DNA of 64,000 nucleotides from positions 261,725,519 through 261,789,518 of the forward strand of contig CM040118.1 in NCBI GenBank assembly GCA_022559845.1, read 5' to 3'. This DNA is from Amorphophallus konjac (Eukaryota > Streptophyta > Magnoliopsida > Alismatales > Araceae). The position numbers were made by a program, and so were the translations under genes. Shown here piece after piece: positions 1-11,478 of the stretch. The number at the start of each line of letters is the position of its first letter. Within the stretch, counting starts at the first letter, position 1. A model generated the notes under the pieces. It worked only from the letters and a program-made list of their open reading frames with translations. It had not been told where the DNA came from and searched no databases.

Positions 1-901
1 GACTCCCTCTCTATCTTTCTATTGCTCTATCTTTTTTCTTCTCTTTTTTCTTCCGATCGATCCCCTTTTCCAATCGATCCCCTTTTTGTTCAAAGGAAGG
101 GGGTTTTTATAACCCTTTTCTCCCTCTCGGCAGCAGCATCACGGCTGGGTTTCGGCTTGAGCTTCCCGGCGCGCATTTGACCAGGCTCTCGGCGCCCTCT
201 TGGGCTTCGGCAAATGGCTCTCGGCACCATCTTGTGAGGCCCAATTAAAGCCTTTTTTGTGGCCACTTTCACAGACCCATTTGGGTCTTTTGAGGACATC
301 ATCACCCGAAAGGGCCTTTCATTCATGACATATCTTGTATCGAGATCATCATTACGGTTTTCATCAGTCTGTAGACTGGGATTTCATTGTCCGTAGACAG
401 GGGTTTCATCGGTATTGCCACTTGAATGGTGACAATGCCGAGTATCATTTTATCGATATCGTCACTTGAATGGTGACGAGATCGGACATCAACTTTGGTC
501 TAGGAAGACCTCAGCCGGGTGTGTAATCTGTGGAGACCATTCTTCTTCTGTTCTGACTTTGCAAAGCGTTTGCCATCTTCATCTGCCGGTACCGGCTTCA
601 TCTTCATCTCATATTACATCTGTCAGCAAGCCGACATCTGACTCATCTTGACATATCATCCGTGGATTCTTGGGCGAAACGGTAGTACAGCTCTCATTAA
701 AGGGCTGGAAGGTCTCATCAGTCGAGTGACTGCTGCTTTATCAGTGTTGCCGTCTGAGTGACATTGGCACCGGACATCAGCTTGGCCAACAAGGGTTTTA
801 GCTGGGTGAATGGTTGACGAGCTTCATCAATGGTCTTTCACTGTTAGTCTGACCTCTTTTCAGTTGCGCTTCCATCCTTGATCATTTTCCAGGTGTCAAC
901 A
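1..901 (-). repeat. Element A 3' LTR, partial
   Basis: Collinear and of equal length with 23368-24268. Its inner end on the plus strand is TGTCAACA at 894-901, so on the element's strand the LTR begins TGTTGACA. Differences seen by eye lie near 319, 500 and 717. About 2.4 kb of this LTR should continue left of the window. It contains small TTTCAT-linked dyads at about 357-480, for example AGTC/GACT and TGTC/GACA arms. Confidence 0.93.
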
Positions 902-915
902 AATGCCCCCCACCT
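902..915 (-). promoter_or_regulatory. Element A polypurine tract
   Basis: On the minus strand this reads AGGTGGGGGGCATT and directly abuts the LTR start TGTTGACA. Purine runs in this position prime plus-strand DNA synthesis in LTR retrotransposons. Confidence 0.85.
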
Positions 916-1821
916 GCGAGCGGCGTAAGCACAGAATAAGCGGCACGGGGCCTGCAGGTGTCTTTCATCATTTGAGGATATCTTCCTCCATTTGTCTTCA
1001 ATCCGGTTTTCGGACCTGATTATCTCGTAGCAACACTATGCTGCATATGGATATTTCATTTTCATACTTTCCCATTTTCATATTTTCTGCCTTTATTTTC
1101 AGCCTTTAAAGCTTCTCGGCACGGGGCCATGGGCTTCTCGGCGTGACCTTCTCGGCGCGAGGCCTTCTCGGCCTGCAAGACCTCCCGGCGTGAAGCTTCT
1201 CGGCGCGGGGGGTCTCTCGGCGCGGCCTGGTTGGCTGGGCTCTCGGCCTGGGGGTCTTCTCGGCGCGCCCTGGCTGCAGGGGGCCTCGGCCTGGGGTTCT
1301 CGGCCTGGGGGTCTTCTCGGCGCGCCCTGGCTGCAGGGGGCCTCGGCCTGGGGTTCTCGGCCTGGGGGTCTTCTCGGCGCGCCCTGGCCGTAGGGGCCTC
1401 GGCCTGCGGTTCTCGGCGCGCCTTTTGGCCGTCGGGAGCCTTCGGCCTGGAGGTTCTCGGCGCGCATTAGGCCGCGCCGAGAACCCATCGCTCCGGGCCC
1501 TACCTAAGGCACCGATGGCTTGTTTTCCCTCATTCTTCATCCTTTTTTTCTCTTTCTTCAGCTTTTCTCTCCATTTCTTCTCTTCGGCGCGAGCCGTCTT
1601 CATCCTCTCGGCGGTGGCCGCGAGTTCTTCCGTCCCGGGTATGACGTCTTTTGGGGATTTAATCCCTTTGCTTCCGGGATCACCCCCTCTTGGTTGGTGA
1701 CTCCCTATTCTTTTTGGGCAGACCCTGAATAAGGGGAGATGCTGCCGAATTTTTTATAGAATCTCATGTTGCAATCCCTATAAGACTGACTTTTAATCCA
1801 TATTTCTTCTTTTGTTTGCAG
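916..1821. other. GC-rich region between polypurine tract and antisense PMD gene
   Basis: No convincing gene. From about 1100 to 1480 the sequence is dominated by repeats of CTCGGC/CTCGGCGCG. The open frames there are low-complexity by-products of these repeats. The region ends in a pyrimidine-rich stretch with a splice-acceptor-like TTTGTTTGCAG at about 1811-1821, so an untranslated first exon of the PMD gene may lie here. In the sense of that gene this is the upstream, promoter-side region. Confidence 0.5.
1241..1411. repeat. 57-bp tandem repeat rich in CTCGGC
   Basis: The phrase TCTCGGCCTG recurs at 1241, 1298 and 1355, a period of 57 bp, giving about three copies with a degenerate tail. 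The same CTCGGC word is frequent in the right LTR at about 21900-22300, so it is a family-wide motif and not confined to this spot. Confidence 0.8.
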
Positions 1822-4800
1822 ATATAGCAATGGCTTCTGGCTCTGCTGCTGCATCTTCCGGAGCTGTTGGAGCTAGTTCATCGGCCCAGCCAGACATATC
1901 TCGGGCCACAATAAATTGGTTGAACGTGCACAGCTTGGATTTCGGATATGATAGAATAGCTTCAGTTGACGAATCGTCTGATTCTGAAACTGACACAGTG
2001 TCGACGGCCCGGGTATACTCCACGGTGACTGAGACATGCTTCAGGCGGGATAATAACTACCAGCCAGACTTCCCGAAGGATCGCCACTTGATGCCGTTCA
2101 TCAGGACTTTCACAGTGGGTGGCTTGCGAGATTATCGGATAGCTCGCGTAGTTGAAGCTGCCATCCTTGCCGAGCGAGATAGTCTGAAGGACTCAGTGTA
2201 TCGCAGCAAGGCCATCTATCTTCCTGGGGAAAAGCGTGACTGGGATGCCGTCCTTGGCATATCGGAGCTGGAACCAGAGAAGAAGATGCTAGTCCGGGCC
2301 CCGGAATTCACACCAGCCCGGTGGGATAATGCTGGCGGCCGAGTTCATAGGGAGAAGCCCGGCTATGGCATGTTTTTGGCAACATTAAAGTGGGGATATC
2401 GCGAAGAACCCTTCGTGCTGAATTGTTCAGCCGTTCAGTTTAAGTACCTTCTGGCCGCCAGCTGGTTTGGAGACACCAAAATCACTGACGCTCATCTATT
2501 CCGAGTGGGGGCAGTGGAGTTTACAGAATTTGTTTTGCTAGAGTATGCCCCCCTGCTAATCAGAGCAGGGGTGTACCACAGTGTCTTCGCTTCCAGATTC
2601 CGGTATCCCATATCCCGGGGGCTGTGCTGTGGGATGTTTGAAGTGTTCTGCCCTTTGTTCAACACTTTCTATACAGCAGAGGGGGAGACATCCCTGGATC
2701 TCTGGAGTTTATCACAGCTTTCCGGCCTGCCCATTGATGGCGAGCCGTATGAGGAGGTTTGCTTGTCGGATTCCGATAAGGATAGCTCTGATGGCGAGGG
2801 CAAGTATTCCCTCGGCTTCTCATATCGATATCTGATGAAGGTATACCGCTCCATCTGTCTGGCGTACAGCAGGGGGTCCTCTAAAGGTTATCAACCCCGA
2901 GAGAAAGGCAGCAAAATGAGGGTCCGGATAGGGCAGTGGATCCAGTATTTCTTTGACGGTCCCCTGAAGTATGCAGACTTTCCTTCTATGGGTCCGGCTG
3001 CTAGCAGGCAGGTGAGGGCTCCCCGTTATAAGTCGGCGCTACCCTCTTCATTCCGCCGTGCAGGCGGCGGCGGTCCCAACCCAGCAGGCGTAGACCCCAA
3101 CACACACTGCGCAGCTTATTTCACATTTTGGCTGTGCACTTTTGCTCTCCCACAAGGGGACGAGACAGTCATTCGGCCAGAGGCCATATATCCAGCTTGT
3201 CAGATGGCATGGGGGATGAAGCTGTCGCTCTGCCCAGTGGCCCTGTGTTTGATATATAAATCTTTGGGGGACCTGTACAAGCATCGGACTCCCCGTTCTT
3301 TGAGGACCGTGGGTCCTTTTCATTTCTTCAACGCCTGGGTCTGCAGTATATTCCCCGAATTAGCTCCGAGAACCTTGCAGGCGGATACAGTGTCACCCAG
3401 GATGATTGAATTTGCCAGTGCTAAGCCTGGTCCCTTTTATGATCAGCTATTTAAAATCAGGGGCCGACTGATAAAGGTACCAGTGGACGCTCTTGGTAGC
3501 ATACATTTCTGGAGCTTGGCAGCAGGTTCAGCTCCTTTGATTGATCCTCAGAGAGAATGCAAGCTGGAGGAGATAGAAACATATATCCACCCCATCTCCA
3601 GGGTCAACACTGCTCGGCCGATCCTGGAACCAGAGCTGGTGAGATGGGCCATGGCAATTCGGCCCAGTGTTTTGGTTTATAGGAAGGGTGGCCTGCTTCT
3701 GTTGGAGCCATATTATCCGTTCCACTTTGGGCGAAACTTTGGCTACGACCAGCATATTCCTACTTCGGTTGCCCAGTTTCCCCTAGACAGCCGGGCCAAG
3801 CACGGGTCCCTCATTGTTGGCGAGGGCCGGTTGTGGTGGGATTTCTATCATCGCCAGGATGCCATAGTTTTCAGGGTGCCCATTGTTTCTAATCGTGTCC
3901 CCCGGGTGACACCAGAATACATCAAATGGTGGAATATCCGGACCGGCTTTTATAGGGACGGAAGGGGTGCCTTCTGGGACGTTGCAGAGCGCTCCTTCCT
4001 GAAACAGCAACCTGGGCCAGTGTTTGATATTTCCGAGGCCCACTTGAAAAAACTTTACTCACAGCATCTGAGGGAAGCAGATAATTATCTGACTCAGCGG
4101 CGGGCCTTGAAGGAAAAGAGTTCCGAGCCGCTTGCTCTTTGTCTTTGCTGCCATCAACGAGGACACCTTTATGCAGAGCTTGAAACATCTGAGCCATGTA
4201 GGGGGCGCTCGCTTGGAGGAGCAGCAGTATCCATTCCCTGTTGAAGAGCCGCTCCCGACAGTAGCTTCCTGGAGGGGTCCAGTTGATAAATTTCATCCAT
4301 ATAGGACGTTTGTACGCCGAGAAGATAGAACTCAGACGTATTATAGACAAACGTCCTGGCTGTTCATTCTGCTGAATTTGCATGGATTATCTGCAGAAAG
4401 CCCGATAGCCGGTATTTTGAACAAGCCACTGTTTATATCATTTCATTATGTCGATGGCTGGGGCATGGACCATCTTGACTTGTTTCGCTGCCTTGACTTT
4501 CGCGGCCATAATGATCTGGCAGCTTTGGTAGAGAAGTGCCAGCTATTTGGTGATGTGTGCTGGCTCATCAAGGAGGCTGCTTCCCGCTCCAAGGAGGTAG
4601 CTTACATGTACTGGCCACTTTCTGTATTCTATGACGGCCCGGCAGGTAAGATTTCTTCTTTTCTGATTGCAGTGTTTTCTGCTTAGCATCTGAACTTTGC
4701 ATCCGCTTATCCCATCATTCTTCTGCCATTCTTAACAGACCGGCCTGATATAAAGCGGCAGGGACTCTATAGAAAGATTATTGCGCAGGCCGAGAAGCCC

Positions 4801-7005
4801 ACTTATTTTGAAGTTCCTGCTGCAGCACCGACCACTACTCCCATGCCTCCTGGCAAGAAGAGGAAGGCTTCCGCAGTCAAGACTGCGGTTGGGAAGGCAA
4901 GGAAGGCCAAAAAGGCCCACATTCAACAGTCGACTTCGGTGGCGATGGATACTGGGACCCCTCTCCCTGACATTCCATCATTCGATGAGTTTGAGCTACA
5001 AAGGGAGGCTGCTTCGACACCAGTTCAGGGTAACATCAACAACTTGTATTTGCATTCTTCACTGTCTTCTGCAGGGTCTGAAAGAAATCTTTGAATCTGA
5101 CCCATTCTTTTTGCACAGCTGAAGAGACAGTCATGGCACCTTCTGTGGTGGAGACCATATTGCCTTCTCCTACGCCGGCTAGTGAGGCGGGGGGTAAGTG
5201 TATCTTCTCATCTGTTTCATATCTATATTTGTTTTCTTTGCTATATTTCTCAGAGGTCTCTTTTTGGCATCAGCGGCAGGCGAGGAGCAGACTGAGACTG
5301 TGGTGATAGAAGAGTTGCTTCAACCACAGGAAGGTCACAAGGCTCAGTTGAAGCAGCGTGCCGTTCCGGCCAGGCGCATAATTACCCGGTCTACATCTCG
5401 GCATGTTTTGGAGGTGACCCCACAGCGTATAGCTAGTGTGGAAATATCTTCTGGAAGCTCTAAGGCCGCCTCTGATGAGGAGGAAGCAACCTTCAGCGAC
5501 AGTGAGGGAGATGCTCCCGAACCAGAGGCCCCACTTGTATTTGCAAAGGGTGTTTCATCTTTTCAGCCGGCTAAGCTGGTGGTGTTATCTCCTGAGGAGG
5601 AGTTGCAGGAGGAGTTTGCCGGGCTCGATACCGAGATTGACATAACTCCACCGTTTGTCATTCCGACTACGGAGCTTCCTTCTCTTTCTCCCCACTCCGA
5701 GGATGTGGACCCTGCTTCAAGGGTGGGTTCCTTTTCATGTTTGTTGCTTCATCTGCCCCTTCTTCTTTTATATCTAGCACTGAAGTTGCTTTGTTTTGGT
5801 CTCAGGGCGTTGCCATTGCTAGCTCAGACACAACTGCGGCTATCACGGACATTTCTTCCATAAACTGGGCTATTGTCCCTTTCCAGCCGTTAACTTGCAC
5901 GGGAATTCTCGAGATCATTCACCCTGTGCCGGCGCGGATACAGTCCTCGACAGATTTAGCATCGTTGGACTTAGGATCACTAGGAGAGATTTCCATCCTC
6001 GTCAGGGCCCCAGAGTTCAGAGCTGAGGCAGACCCAGCCAGAAGCTCTGCTTTCACACCGGCTACCATCATGTCAATTGCGCCTGAGTCAGCAGCCACCG
6101 CCACAGTGGCTATAGAAACTGGATTTCTGCCTTTACAGACTAGAGACCCTTCGCCCCCATTATCAGGAAGAGGAGCTGAAGATGAAGCCCTTATTCAGAA
6201 GATTCATGAAGAGATAGCTCCATCATTCATCGGTCCTCCCTCCGCTGATGTTCAAGCCATAGCACCCGAGACGGAGGGGGAATCTTCAGTTCAGCCAGAG
6301 GGCTCGGAGAGGGATCGGCCAGTTCTTCCAGCAGATTTACCGCCTTCATCCTCTCAGCCGGATGTCGCACTGTGGGTAGACATTGATAGCGAAGTGACCT
6401 TCGAAGTGATCCCCTCTGCTTCTTTTGGCTTTGCATCGTCCGAGAGCTTTGTCTGGCAGAACCTGGATATGCTGCGCCAGCTGGTAGAATCTCAGCCTGG
6501 CTTGACATATTTGCAGCTGAAGGAAATTGTTGATCGCTTCACTGCCAGTCTGCAGGCTATGGGTTGCCCTCTGGACACATGGGCTCAGCGGGTCTTGCTT
6601 TTGCTTAAATTCGTGCATCGGAGGGATTTCCTAGCACGGACCATGGTTGATAAGCTAACGGCGCTGAAATTGCAGAGGTCAGAATGCAAGTCCGAGTTGG
6701 GGAAGCTGACACTTATGCTTGATGGACGCCGAGCTGAGCTAGAAGGTGCCATTCAGCGGGAAGAAGCTGTGCGGGGCCGGATAGCCCTACTGGAGATGGA
6801 ACTCTCTGGACTTCGAGCCGAACTGCATCAACTCTCCTTTATCCGGCCGCAGTCTGAAGAGGAGGTAGCCTCGCTGGAGGGACGGGTGATGTCTCTTCAG
6901 GACATGTCCATTGGGCTTCAGGAGGAGGAAGCGCGCCTTCATGAGCTAGGAGCTGCCCCTTATGTGGGTCTTCTAGCCTTCGAAGATATATTCCGGCGGC
7001 CGTGA
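1822..7005 (+). CDS. Antisense PMD / coiled-coil gene of element A, five exons, one frameshift
   Basis: Not part of gag-pol; it runs opposite to the element. Proposed exons: 1822-4645 (ATG at 1830), 4739-5029, 5119-5193, 5274-5722, 5806-7005, with GT-AG introns of 93, 89, 80 and 83 bp in phases 1, 1, 1, 0. Joining them keeps one frame across all four junctions. The N-terminal part looks like the plant mobile (aminotransferase-like) domain, with a GMFEVFCPLFNTFYT segment followed by SLWSLSQLSGLPIDGEPYEE-like sequence. Exon 2 has a basic, nuclear-localisation-like stretch (PPGKKRKAS, KARKAKKAH). Acidic low-complexity sequence follows, and the last 120 or so residues are a predicted coiled coil. 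One base is gained or lost at about 4110-4135, between the frames ending at 4244 and open from 4132. Product about 1,600 residues. Function unknown; nuclear DNA binding is inferred only. Confidence 0.72.
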
Positions 7006-7399
7006 ATTGTTTACTCCTCCTTTTTTGTTCTCTTCTGTAATGTAATGTCCCCTCGGGGCCCTTTATGTATTCCCTTTTTATTGGAAAGGAATCCCTTGGC
7101 TTCAAGCATCTCCATCTTACTTTGCATTTGGTTTTATTACTTTGGGAAGTGGGGTAGCGGTTTTGACAATCCCTCATGCGAACAGCCCGTACTTGGCAGG
7201 AGAGCGTCCACCCCTTCAGAGAAAGGATGGGGGACTCGCTCCACCGCGTGACGGCATCCGAAGAGGTGCTCAAACCGGATTTTGTGAGTGGCAGCAAAAA
7301 TCCTTCCGGCCATGTGCGCCGTAAAGGAGACAATTTGCAGGAGTGTGAAAGGAGAGGTTCCATCAGAACAGACGTGAGGTCTAGACTGGGTAGGGGTTA
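7006..7399. other. Spacer between antisense gene and hairpin array
   Basis: Non-coding. It starts with a T-rich stretch and TGTAATGTAATG, plausible as the 3' untranslated and polyadenylation region of the PMD gene. Short open frames here are not supported by any recognisable domain. Confidence 0.4.
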
Positions 7400-10015
7400 T
7401 AGTAGGTGGGACAATTAAAGGATATGTGGTTTTCATCAAGACAGACATAGGGTCTGAACTGGATAGGGTTTCATCCTTGATCGGGCGAAATGTCAGTCGA
7501 TCAATAGTTGGTTTCATCATCGATATTGGGTTTATATCGATGCAAAGGGATTTATAAGTTTCATCAGAATAGACGAAAGGTCTAAACTGGGTAGGGTTTC
7601 ATCATTGATCGGGCGAGGTGCCGGTCGATCAACAATTGATTTCATCATCGATATTGGGTTTATATCGATGCAAGGAGATTTCATAATTTTCATCAGAATA
7701 GACGAAAGGTCCAAACTGCATGGTTCCATCATTGATTGGGCAGGGTGCCCGTCGATCAACGGCTGGTTTCATCATCGGTATTGGGTTTATACCAATGCAA
7801 AGATTTTATAAGTTTCATCAGAATAGACGAAAGGTCTAGACTGGATAGGGTCTCATCATTGATCGGGCGAGGTGCCAATCGACCAACGGTGGGAAGTGTG
7901 TGAAGGTGTAGGTCTCATCAGGACAGACGTAAGGTCTATTCCAATAGGTTTTATCGCAGGTGAGACTTTGCCAAGAAATGCGTAGGTTTTATCAGGACAG
8001 ACGTAAGGTCTGAACTGGATAGGCCTTAGTAAAAATGTTGATGGTTTTCATCATCGGTGGGACGTTTGAAAGAGGGTGCGTAGATTTCATCAGGACAGAC
8101 GTAAGGTCTATCCTGGAAAGGTTTTATCATCGGTGGGGCGTGGAACCAGTTGACCGACGGAAGGCTTCATCAATAGAAGGGAGATAAAGGTAGCGTGCCG
8201 GTTGGCATGGAACTTTTTAAATTACCACATTACTGACCCAAGTGCCCTTTCGGGTTTTCACCGGAGCCAGCCCCCTCTCGCTTTTGCCCACGCGCCCTTT
8301 CGGGTTTTCACGTGGCGGGGTACCTGATTTTGCCTGCGGTGCCCTTTCGGGTTTTCACCACAGCTGGGTTTTTGGCCATTTTTGCCCTTATCCGGGATGT
8401 CCGAACAAGTCTGGCGGGGTATCTCTATTTTTAACCCCATTTTATATATATATATATACATATGTTTCCTGAATTGGGACTTCAGCACGGATCAGGCGAT
8501 GTGCTGCTTCATTAGTGCATGCTCTTATCATCGGTATTGGGTATATACCGACGCAAGGATTTTATAGGTTTCATCAGGGTAGACGTAAGGTCTACACTGG
8601 GCTGGTTTTATCATTGATCGGGCAAGGTGCCGATCGACCAATGGTAGGTTTCTTCACGGCGGGACGTAAAGGGGTATGCAGATTTGATAGGATGGGTTTC
8701 TTTGTCGATCGGGCAGGATGCCCATTGATCAAAGGTGGGTTTCATCATCGGTATTGAGTTTATACCAATGCAAGGATCTTATGAATCTCATCAGAATAGA
8801 CGTAAGGTCTACCCTGGGCTGGTTTTATTGTTGATCGGGCAGGGTGCCAATCGACCAACAACAAGTTTCATCATCGGTATTGGGTTTATACCAATGCAAA
8901 GATTTCATAGGTTTCATCGGGACAGACGTAAGGTCTAAGTCGGATAGGTTTCATCATTGACCGGGCAGTGCGCCTAATCGGTCAACAGCTGGTTTCATCA
9001 TCGGTATTGGGTTTATACCGACGCAAAGATTTCATAGGTTTCATCGGGATAGACGTAAGGTCTAAGCCGGATAGGTTTCATCATTGACCGGGCAGTGTGC
9101 CTAATCGGTCAACAGCTGGTTTCATCATCGGTATTGGGTTTATACCAATGCAAAGATTTCATAGGTTTCATCGGGATAGACGTAAGGTCTAAGCCGGATA
9201 GGTTTCATCATTGACTGGGTAGTGCGCCAATCGATCAACAGCAGGTTTCATCATCGGTATTGGGTTTATACCAATGCAAAGATTTCATAGGTTTCATCGG
9301 GATAGACGTAAGGTCTAAGCCGGATAGGTTTCATCATTGACCGGGCAGTGTGCCAATCAATCAACAGCAGGTTTCATCATCGGTATTGGGTTTATACCAA
9401 TGCAAAGGTTTCATAGGTTTCATCAGGATAGACGTAGGGTCTAAACTGGATAGGTTTCATCGCTGATCGGGCAGTGTGCCAATCAATCAACAGCAGGTTT
9501 CATCATCGGTATTGGGTTTATACCAATGCAAAGGTTTCATAGGTTTCATCAGGATAGACGTAGGGTCTAAACTGGATAGGTTTCATCGCTGATCGGGCAG
9601 TGTGCCAATCAATCAACAGCAGGTTTCATCATCGGTATTGGGTTTATACCAATGCAAAGGTTTCATAGGTTTCATCAGGATAGATGTAGGGTCTAAACTG
9701 GATAGGTTTCATCGCTGATCGGGCAGTGTGCCAATCAATCAATAGCAGGTTTCATCACGGTATAGGGTATACACCAATGCAAGGGTTTCATAGGTTTCAT
9801 CGGCATAGACGTAAGGCCTAAACCGGACAGGTTTCATTGCTGATCGGGTGAGTGTGCCCATTGATCAGCAGCAGGTTTCATCACGGTGGGACCTGGGACA
9901 AGGTACGAGGGCTTTTATCAGGACAGACGTAGGGTCCGTACTGGATGGATTTGATCGTTGATCGGACAAGGTGCCGGCCGATCGACGAGAAGTTTATGAC
10001 GGGAGGTGAGGTTTC
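7400..10015. repeat. TTTCATC-linked hairpin array, 126-bp higher-order repeat
   Basis: The best-ordered part, about 8990-9800, has a 126-bp period: the word TTCATCATCGG or its variant starts at 9121, 9247, 9373, 9499, 9625 and 9751. Each unit holds three dyads, each preceded by TTTCATC, spaced about 46, 37 and 43 bp apart. The dyads are GGTAT/ATACC around TGGGTTT, TAGAC/GTCTA around GTAAG, and TTGACCG/CGGTCAA around a GGC-GCC core. The left part (7400-8200) is a more diverged version. In the element's sense this is the 3' region between integrase and the 3' LTR, where tandem arrays are known in Tat-lineage elements. Open frames across it are not genes. Confidence 0.88.
8223..8450. repeat. CCCTTTCGGG block, copy 1
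   Basis: About 225 bp with three occurrences of GCCCTTTCGGGTTTTCAC, nearly identical to 10020-10245. It interrupts the hairpin array and is followed by a short TA tract. The core CCC-TTT-CGGG can fold as a tight hairpin, and the reverse word CCCGAAAGGGC also occurs in the LTR near 307. Confidence 0.82.
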
Positions 10016-10019
10016 TTTA

Positions 10020-10245
10020 GGATCACCATATTACTGGCCCAAGCGCCCTTTCAGGTTTTCACCGGAGCCAGCCCCCTCTTGCTTTTGCCCACGCGCCCTT
10101 CCGGGTTTTCACGTGGCGGGGTACCCGATTTTGCCTGCAGTGCCCTTTCGGGTTTTCACCACAGCTGGGTTTTAGCCATTTTTGCCCTTGCTCGGAAAAC
10201 CTGAACAAGGCCGGCAGGGTATCTCTATTTTTAACCCCATTTTTA
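10020..10245. repeat. CCCTTTCGGG block, copy 2
   Basis: Second copy of the 8223-8450 block, about 1.8 kb away in the same orientation. It separates the 126-bp array from the 43-bp array. The pair shows that a segment of about 1.8 kb, array plus block, was duplicated as a unit or converted. Confidence 0.82.
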
Positions 10246-10304
10246 TTTATTTTCATTCTTTTATTCTCTCTTCCCCTCTTTTTGGGAGGGTAACAAGTCG
10301 GACT

Positions 10305-11465
10305 GTCATTAGATCATGATAAGGGATGGCTCGGCTAGGGCGGAGTGCCGCTAGACCAAGGGAGCAGGGTAGCTCGGTTAGGGCAGAGTGCCGCTGGACC
10401 AAGGAGGAAGGGTAGCTCGGTTAGGGCGGAGTGCCGCTAGACCAAGGAAAAGGGTAGCTCGGTTAGGGTAGAGTGCCGCTAGACCAAGGAGGAAGGGTAG
10501 CTCGGTTAGGGCGGAGTGCCGCTAGACCAAGGAAAAGGGTAGCTCGGTTAGGGCGGAGTGCCGCTAGACCAAGAAAAAGGGTAGCTTGGTTAGGGCGGAG
10601 TGCCGCTAGACCAAGGAAATGGGTAGCTTGGTTAGGGCGGAGTGCCGCTAGACCAAGGAAGAAGGTAGCTCGGTTAGTGCGGAGTGCCACTAGTCCAAGG
10701 AAATGGGTAGCTTGGTTAGGGCGGAGTGCCGCTAGACCAAGGAAGAAGGTAGCTCGGTTAGGGCGGAGTGCCACTAGTCTAAGGAAAAGGGTAGCTTGGT
10801 TAGGACAGAATGTCGCTAGACCAAGGGAGAAGGGTAGCTTGGTTAGGGCGGAGTGCCGCTAGACCAAGGAAGAGGGTAGCTCGGTTAGGACGGAGTGCCG
10901 CTAGACCAAGAAAATGGGTAGCTTGGTTAGGGCGGAGTGCCGCTAGACCAAGGAAGAAGGTAGCTCGGTTAGGGCGGAGTGCCACTAGTCCAAGGAAAAG
11001 GGTAGCTTGGTTAGGACAGAATGTCGCTAGACCAAGGGAGAAGGGTAGCTTGGTTAGGGCGGAGTGCCACTAGACCAAGGGAAGGTAGCTTGGTTAGGAC
11101 GGAGTGTCGCTAGACCAAGGAAATGGGTAGCTTGGTTAGGGCGGAATGCCGCTAGACCAAGGAAGAGGGTAGCTCGGTTAGGACGGAGTGCCGCTAGACC
11201 AAGGAAATGGGTAGCTTGGTTAGGGCGGAGTGCCGCTAGACCAAGGAAGAAGGTAGCTCGGTTAGGACGGAGTGCCACTAGTCCAAGGAAAAGGGTAGCT
11301 TGGTTAGGACAGAATGTCGCTAGACCAAGGGAGAAGGGTAGCTTGGTTAGGGTGGAGTGCCACTAGACCAAGGGAAGGTAGCTTGGTTAGGACGGAGTGT
11401 CGCTAGACCAAGGAAATGGGTAGCTTGGTTAGGGCGGAGTGCCGTTAGACCAAGGAAAAGGTAGC
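10305..11465. repeat. 42-43-bp tandem array, about 26 copies
   Basis: The word TAGCTCGG or TAGCTTGG recurs every 42-43 bp (10370, 10413, 10455, 10498 and onwards). Each unit has a CTTGGT/ACCAAG dyad around a GGC-GGAGT-GCC core. Uninterrupted frames on both strands give Arg/Ala/Leu-rich repeats, an artefact of a period divisible or nearly divisible by three. It abuts the end of integrase at 11479. Confidence 0.92.
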
Positions 11466-11478
11466 TTTTTTTTTTCAA

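Noticed and set aside
1099..1700. Gly/Arg/Pro-rich ORFs at 1.1-1.7 kb
   Set aside because: Products of the CTCGGC tandem repeat, open in several frames, without domain.
7400..10015. Hammerhead ribozyme core, because the minus strand repeats CTGATGAAAC
   Set aside because: The CUGAUGA and GAAA parts are fused without stem II, and no cleavage triplet in a matching stem was found.
7400..10015. C/D-box snoRNA cluster, because ATGATGA and CTGA occur in each unit
   Set aside because: The boxes overlap or sit inside hairpin linkers, and no terminal stem or consistent C-to-D spacing is seen.
10463..11366. Long open frames on both strands over the 43-bp array
   Set aside because: Arg/Ala/Leu-rich repeats follow from the period of the array; no domain, and equal openness on both strands.
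7400..11465. CRISPR-like repeat-spacer array
   Set aside because: Units are contiguous diverging tandem repeats without unique spacers, in a plant retrotransposon 3' region.
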